DNA from: Paracoccaceae bacterium
Lineage (GTDB): Bacteria; Pseudomonadota; Alphaproteobacteria; Rhodobacterales; Rhodobacteraceae
Assembly (NCBI GenBank): GCA_015487335.1
Contig: WFPZ01000309.1
Coordinates: forward strand, 1-9,385
Length of the DNA: 9,385 nucleotides
Reading direction: 5' to 3'
The translations under genes and the position numbers were made by a program. This document shows, in pieces, positions 6,180 to 9,385 of this stretch (position 1 is its first letter; each line of letters opens with the position of its first letter). The notes beneath the pieces are model-generated. The model ran no database searches. It saw only the letters and a program-made list of their open reading frames with translations, and was not told where the DNA came from.

Positions 6180-7934
6180 TCAGCCTTCGGAGGCGAACTG
6201 CAGCCTGTAGAGCCCGGCATAGATGCCGTCGCGGGCGAGCAGCTCTTCATGGGTGCCCTCGTCCACCACCCGGCCGGCATCCATCACCACGATCTTGTCG
6301 GCATTGCGCACCGTGGACAGCCGGTGGGCGATGACCAGCGTGGTGCGCCCCTCCGACAGCCGCTCCAGCGCCTCCTGGACGATGGCCTCCGAACGCGCGT
6401 CCAGCGCCGAGGTGGCCTCGTCGAGCAGCAGGATCGGGGTGTCGCGCAGCAGCGCCCGGGCAATCGCCACACGCTGGCGCTGCCCCCCCGACAGGCCCGA
6501 GCCGCGCGGCCCCGCCGGGGTGTCGAGCCCCTGCGGCAGCCGCGAGACGAAATCGCTGACATGGGCCGCATCCAGCGCGGCGCGCAGCGCGTCCTCGCTT
6601 GCCTCGGTGCCCAGCAGGGTATTGTCGCGGATCGTCTCGTCGAACAGCTGGGTGTCCTGGCTGACCACCGAAAACAGCGCGCGCAGCTCCTCCAGCGCCA
6701 TTTCGCGCACCTCGGTGCCGCCGATGCTCACCCGCCCCGATTGCGGATCCACCAGCCGGGTGAGGATGTTGAACACCGTGCTCTTGCCCGCCCCCGAGGG
6801 GCCCACGAGCGCCGTCGTCCTGCCCGCTTCGGCCCGGAAGGAGGCGCCGCGCAGCACCGGCTGATCGCCATAGGCGAAATGCACGTCGTCGAACACCAGA
6901 TCCGCCTCCCGGGCGGGCACGGCCAGCGGCCTTGGCCGGGCCGGCGAGGTGATCGAGGGCCGTTGCTGGAAGACGGTGTAAAGCCGCTCGAGGCTGACCA
7001 GCGCCGTCTGCCAGGTCCCCGAGATCTGCCCCAGCCGGCGCAGCGGTTCGAACACCAGGGCGATGGCGGCGAAGAAGGACATGAACTCGCCCAGGGTCTT
7101 TTCGCCGTCGATGATCTGCAGCCCGCCATAGGCCAGCACCCCGAAGAAGCCGATGGCCGCGATGATGTCCATCATCGCCGGGATCCCGGCCTGGGCGGCG
7201 GTGGTGCGCACCTCGGCGCGCACGTAGTTTTCCACCTCGCGGTCGAAGCGCTCGGCCTCGTATTCGTCGGTGGCGTTGAGCTTGATGGTGTTGATGCCGT
7301 GGAAGATCTCGTCAAGCCGGGTGGCGATGCGCGCCGCCGCCTCGCGGGCGTTGCGCGAGGCCTTGCGCACCAGGTTCTGGAGCAGGCGGATCGGCAGGTA
7401 GAGCACCGGCGCCCCGGCAATGGCGATCAGCGTCCAGACCACATCCACCGACAGCGCCACCCCCAGCAGGCTGACCAGCGCCACCAGATCGCGCCCCACC
7501 GCCGAGAAGGTGTTGGAGAGGATGCCGGCGGCGGCGGTGGTGTCGCCGCGCACCCGCTCGATCAGCTTGCCCGGCGAGTTGGCCTGGAAGAAGCCGCTGT
7601 CGAGCTTCAGCATGTGATGCACCAGGTTGCGCTGCAGCTGGGCCGAGACCCGCCGCGCCACCACCGTCATCAACACCCGCTGGGAAAACCCCGCCACCGC
7701 CCGGCCGATGAAGATGCCGAAGACCACCAGGGCGATCCACATGACCGCGGCGCGGTCGCCGGCGACGAAGATGTCGTCGAACATCGGGCGCACCATGTAG
7801 CTCAGCGCCCCCAGCGCCCCCCCTTCGGCCGCCATCAGCACGCTGGCCAGGATGATCAGCGGCAACTGGCGGCGCACGTAGCCGCGCCAGTACCAGACGA
7901 TCAGCGTCTTGGCGGGGTGGCGGGTTTCGATCAT
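6180..7934 (-). CDS. MsbA-like ABC exporter (fused permease and ATPase)
   Basis: The product is 584 residues, the usual length of a type IV half-transporter that works as an inner-membrane homodimer. The N-terminal membrane domain (about 20-310) has six hydrophobic stretches: near 24-47, 63-84, 148-163, 166-185, 252-275 and 283-300. The ATPase domain (about 345-580) is complete: Walker A GPSGAGKS (378-385), Q-loop Gln426, signature LSGGQ (481-485), Walker B ILLLDE with Glu506, D-loop SALD and switch His537 in IAHRLS. The sequence resembles the lipid A flippase MsbA family, which also covers exporters of other lipids, glycans and peptides, so the substrate is uncertain. The ATG at 7934 follows the phosphatase stop codon by 4 bases, implying translational coupling. 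The 3' end converges on putA with a 45-base gap that holds no clear terminator. Confidence 0.9.
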   Translation of the reverse strand: MIETRHPAKTLIVWYWRGYVRRQLPLIILASVLMAAEGGALGALSYMVRPMFDDIFVAGDRAAVMWIALVVFGIFIGRAVAGFSQRVLMTVVARRVSAQLQRNLVHHMLKLDSGFFQANSPGKLIERVRGDTTAAAGILSNTFSAVGRDLVALVSLLGVALSVDVVWTLIAIAGAPVLYLPIRLLQNLVRKASRNAREAAARIATRLDEIFHGINTIKLNATDEYEAERFDREVENYVRAEVRTTAAQAGIPAMMDIIAAIGFFGVLAYGGLQIIDGEKTLGEFMSFFAAIALVFEPLRRLGQISGTWQTALVSLERLYTVFQQRPSITSPARPRPLAVPAREADLVFDDVHFAYGDQPVLRGASFRAEAGRTTALVGPSGAGKSTVFNILTRLVDPQSGRVSIGGTEVREMALEELRALFSVVSQDTQLFDETIRDNTLLGTEASEDALRAALDAAHVSDFVSRLPQGLDTPAGPRGSGLSGGQRQRVAIARALLRDTPILLLDEATSALDARSEAIVQEALERLSEGRTTLVIAHRLSTVRNADKIVVMDAGRVVDEGTHEELLARDGIYAGLYRLQFASEG

Positions 7935-7938
7935 CCGC

Positions 7939-8625
7939 TCAGCCCCGGCCGCGCCGCCGGTCGAATTCCGCGGTCAGGCGCCTGTCGTCGTAACGCTGCT
8001 CGATCCACGCGCGGATCGGCATCGGTTCGTCCTTCGTGTCGGCCTCGTAGGTGTCCAGCATGTGGCCGAGAATCCCCGTCTGAAAGGCCCGCACGTGAAT
8101 GTAGCGCAGGCTGAGCTGTCGCTGCGCCTCGCGCACCGGCATCCCCTCCACATGCATCAGATAGAGCGCCGAGGCCAGCCCGGCCCGGTCGGCCCCCGAC
8201 TTGCAGTGCATCACGAAGGGCTTTTCCAGCGTGGCGAAGGTGTCGAGCAGATCCAGCAGCGCGGCGCGCGGGGGCAGGCGGCGGGCCCAGAGCTGGCGAT
8301 CCACGAGCTTCAGGCCCAGTTTCTCGCAGGCGGCGCGTTCAAGGATGTGGAAGCTGTTGCGCTTGCTGCCCCGCAGGTTCAGGACGGTGCGTATGCCCAT
8401 CTCGCGGTAGCGGCGCAGCCGCCGCGGCGAGGGCTGGTTGGAGCGCCACACGCCGGGGGCGATCTCGTGGAGGTTCCACCAGAAGCTGCGCAGCCAGGCG
8501 TGATCGACCCACCAGAAGTGGCCCATGGCCCGAAGATACTGGCCCCGGTCGGGGAAGCGGTGCCCGGAGGCGCGGTCTGTCACGCCATCCGCCGCTTTCA
8601 GCCAGGTGGAAAACTTGGAGATCAT
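7939..8625 (-). CDS. Protein tyrosine/dual-specificity-type phosphatase (CX5R family)
   Basis: The product is 228 residues. The active-site P-loop is HCKSGADRAG (140-149): His140, nucleophile Cys141 and phosphate-binding Arg147. It is preceded by the family's opening strand and helix GVWRSNQPSPRRLRRYREMG (58-77) and TVLNLRGSK (80-88), and followed by ASALYLMHVEG and LSLRYIHVRAFQTGIL. This pattern is typical of the small bacterial tyrosine phosphatase/Siw14-like group. Members may act on proteins, inositol phosphates or lipid phosphates; the substrate here is unknown. The N-terminal region holds a tryptophan-rich stretch (36-52, five Trp) that may touch the membrane. No signal peptide is evident, so the enzyme is probably cytoplasmic. 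The ATG at 8625 has AAAGG about 5 bases upstream. The stop TGA (7939-7941) lies 4 bases before the exporter start, so the two genes form an operon. Confidence 0.88.
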   Translation of the reverse strand: MISKFSTWLKAADGVTDRASGHRFPDRGQYLRAMGHFWWVDHAWLRSFWWNLHEIAPGVWRSNQPSPRRLRRYREMGIRTVLNLRGSKRNSFHILERAACEKLGLKLVDRQLWARRLPPRAALLDLLDTFATLEKPFVMHCKSGADRAGLASALYLMHVEGMPVREAQRQLSLRYIHVRAFQTGILGHMLDTYEADTKDEPMPIRAWIEQRYDDRRLTAEFDRRRGRG

Positions 8626-8769
8626 CGGGGCCTTTCAGCGTGTTCCGGCATGCCGGCATCAGGGGCGTCGATTTAGCGGCAAATCGCCGGTCAGGCAAGC
8701 CGCGCCATGGATTGTGCATGTTGCGGTTTTCGAATTAGGCATTGGCGGGAGAAAGTGAAAGGCCACGCC
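8626..8769. promoter_or_regulatory. Divergent promoter region between the phosphatase operon and the aminotransferase gene
   Basis: This 144-base gap must carry promoters in both directions, though no convincing -35/-10 pair stands out. Two exact symmetries are visible. One is the 12-base palindrome CCGGCATGCCGG (8645-8656), 19 bases upstream of the phosphatase ATG. The other is CGATTT (8669-8674) with AAATCG (8681-8686) around a 6-base spacer, a spacing common in operators for dimeric regulators. The part near 8705-8745 is less GC-rich than the flanking genes and is the best place for the aminotransferase promoter. The aminotransferase ribosome site AAAGG is at 8758-8762. Confidence 0.45.
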
Positions 8770-9385
8770 ATGACGCTGTCCAACGGTCGGCATTATCTTG
8801 CCATTCCCGGCCCTTCGGTGGTGCCGGACGAGGTTCTGCGGGCGATGCACCGCCCCTCGCCCAACATCTACGAGGGCGAACTGGTGGAAATGGTGCGCGC
8901 CCTGATCCCCGATCTGCGCGCCCTGGCGCGGACCCGCCATCAGGCGGCGATCTACATCGCCAACGGGCACGGGGCGTGGGAGGCGGCGGTTTCCAACGTG
9001 CTGGGGCGGGGCGACAAGGTGCTGGTGGCGGCCAGCGGGCGCTTTGCCCACGGCTGGGCCGAGATGGCCGCCCGCATGGGCGCGCGCCCCGAGATCCTCG
9101 ATTTCGGCCTGCGCGCCCCGATCGATCCCGCCCGGGTGGGCGAGGCGCTGGCCGCCGATACCGGCCATGAAATCAGGGCGGTGATGGCGGTGCATGTGGA
9201 CACCTCGACCAGCGCGCGCAGTGATATCGCCGCATTGCGCCGGGCCATCGACGAGGCCGGCCACCCGGCGCTGCTGATGGTGGACTGCATCGCCTCGCTG
9301 GCCTGCGAGCGCTTCGAGATGGACGCCTGGGGCGTCGACGTGATGGTGGCGGGCTCGCAAAAGGGGCTGATGGTGCCGCCGGGCC
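8770..9385 (+). CDS. Class V aminotransferase, serine/alanine-glyoxylate type (3' end outside the window)
   Basis: The ATG at 8770, with AAAGG 7 bases upstream, opens 205 complete codons that run off the end. The start MTLSNGRHYLAIPGPSVVP carries the PGP segment found near the N-terminus of this family. NGHGAWEAAVSNVL (65-78) is the cofactor phosphate-binding turn region. MVDCIASL places Asp172 to contact the pyridoxal ring nitrogen, and GSQKGLM places Lys198 as the Schiff-base lysine. The 26-residue gap between Asp and Lys equals that in human AGXT (Asp183, Lys209). Such enzymes transfer amino groups between serine or alanine and glyoxylate; purine-degradation and 2-aminoethylphosphonate relatives exist, so the exact substrate is open. 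It is transcribed away from the phosphatase operon. No partner gene can be seen in the window. Confidence 0.88.
   Translation, partial: MTLSNGRHYLAIPGPSVVPDEVLRAMHRPSPNIYEGELVEMVRALIPDLRALARTRHQAAIYIANGHGAWEAAVSNVLGRGDKVLVAASGRFAHGWAEMAARMGARPEILDFGLRAPIDPARVGEALAADTGHEIRAVMAVHVDTSTSARSDIAALRRAIDEAGHPALLMVDCIASLACERFEMDAWGVDVMVAGSQKGLMVPPG

Noticed and set aside
4646..6334. A 562-codon plus-strand open frame overlapping the 3' part of putA and the end of the exporter gene
   Set aside because: Its sequence is almost only Arg, Gly and Ala in an alternate frame of putA, with no domain; it is a frame shadow.
6174..8114. A 646-codon open frame on the plus strand opposite the exporter and phosphatase genes
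   Set aside because: The translation is rich in His, Gln, Arg and Gly and shows no domain. The minus strand carries a full ABC exporter with all ATPase motifs, so this is its shadow.

Overview
This is a very GC-rich window of tightly packed, single-copy metabolic genes. Gene content and protein character point to an alphaproteobacterium, most likely of the Rhodobacterales: a divergent putR/putA pair of the Rhodobacter type, a DUF2478 protein, and a class V aminotransferase of the serine/alanine-glyoxylate type. I see no rRNA, tRNA, CRISPR array, insertion sequence, phage gene or integration site. No stretch longer than about 200 bases lacks a gene.

Left part (1-2054): the 3' end of a sulfatase gene on the + strand meets, tail to tail, a DUF2478 gene (514-1077, -). 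Next is a D-lyxose isomerase-type cupin gene (1272-1961, -). The 194-base gap between these two minus-strand genes is unusually rich in GC hairpins.

Centre (2055-6134): this is a proline catabolic unit. putR, an Lrp/AsnC regulator (2055-2528, -), is divergent from putA (2646-6134, +). putA encodes a 1162-residue bifunctional enzyme that converts proline to glutamate through pyrroline-5-carboxylate. The 117-base gap between them is strikingly AT-rich for this genome. It carries inverted repeats built on A and T tracts, and is the obvious place for PutR to bind. This PutA has no N-terminal ribbon-helix-helix domain, so control most likely rests with PutR.

Right part (6180-9385): a two-gene minus-strand operon encodes a CX5R phosphatase (7939-8625) and, four bases downstream, an MsbA-like ABC exporter (6180-7934). 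The 144-base divergent gap at 8626-8769 contains two small dyads. It separates this operon from a class V aminotransferase gene (8770 onward, +) that runs off the window.

Most of the window is ordinary accessory metabolism. The points most worth a second look are the phosphatase/exporter pair, the A-tract operator region of putR/putA, and the DUF2478 protein, whose function is unknown. I do not see a clearly new biological system.
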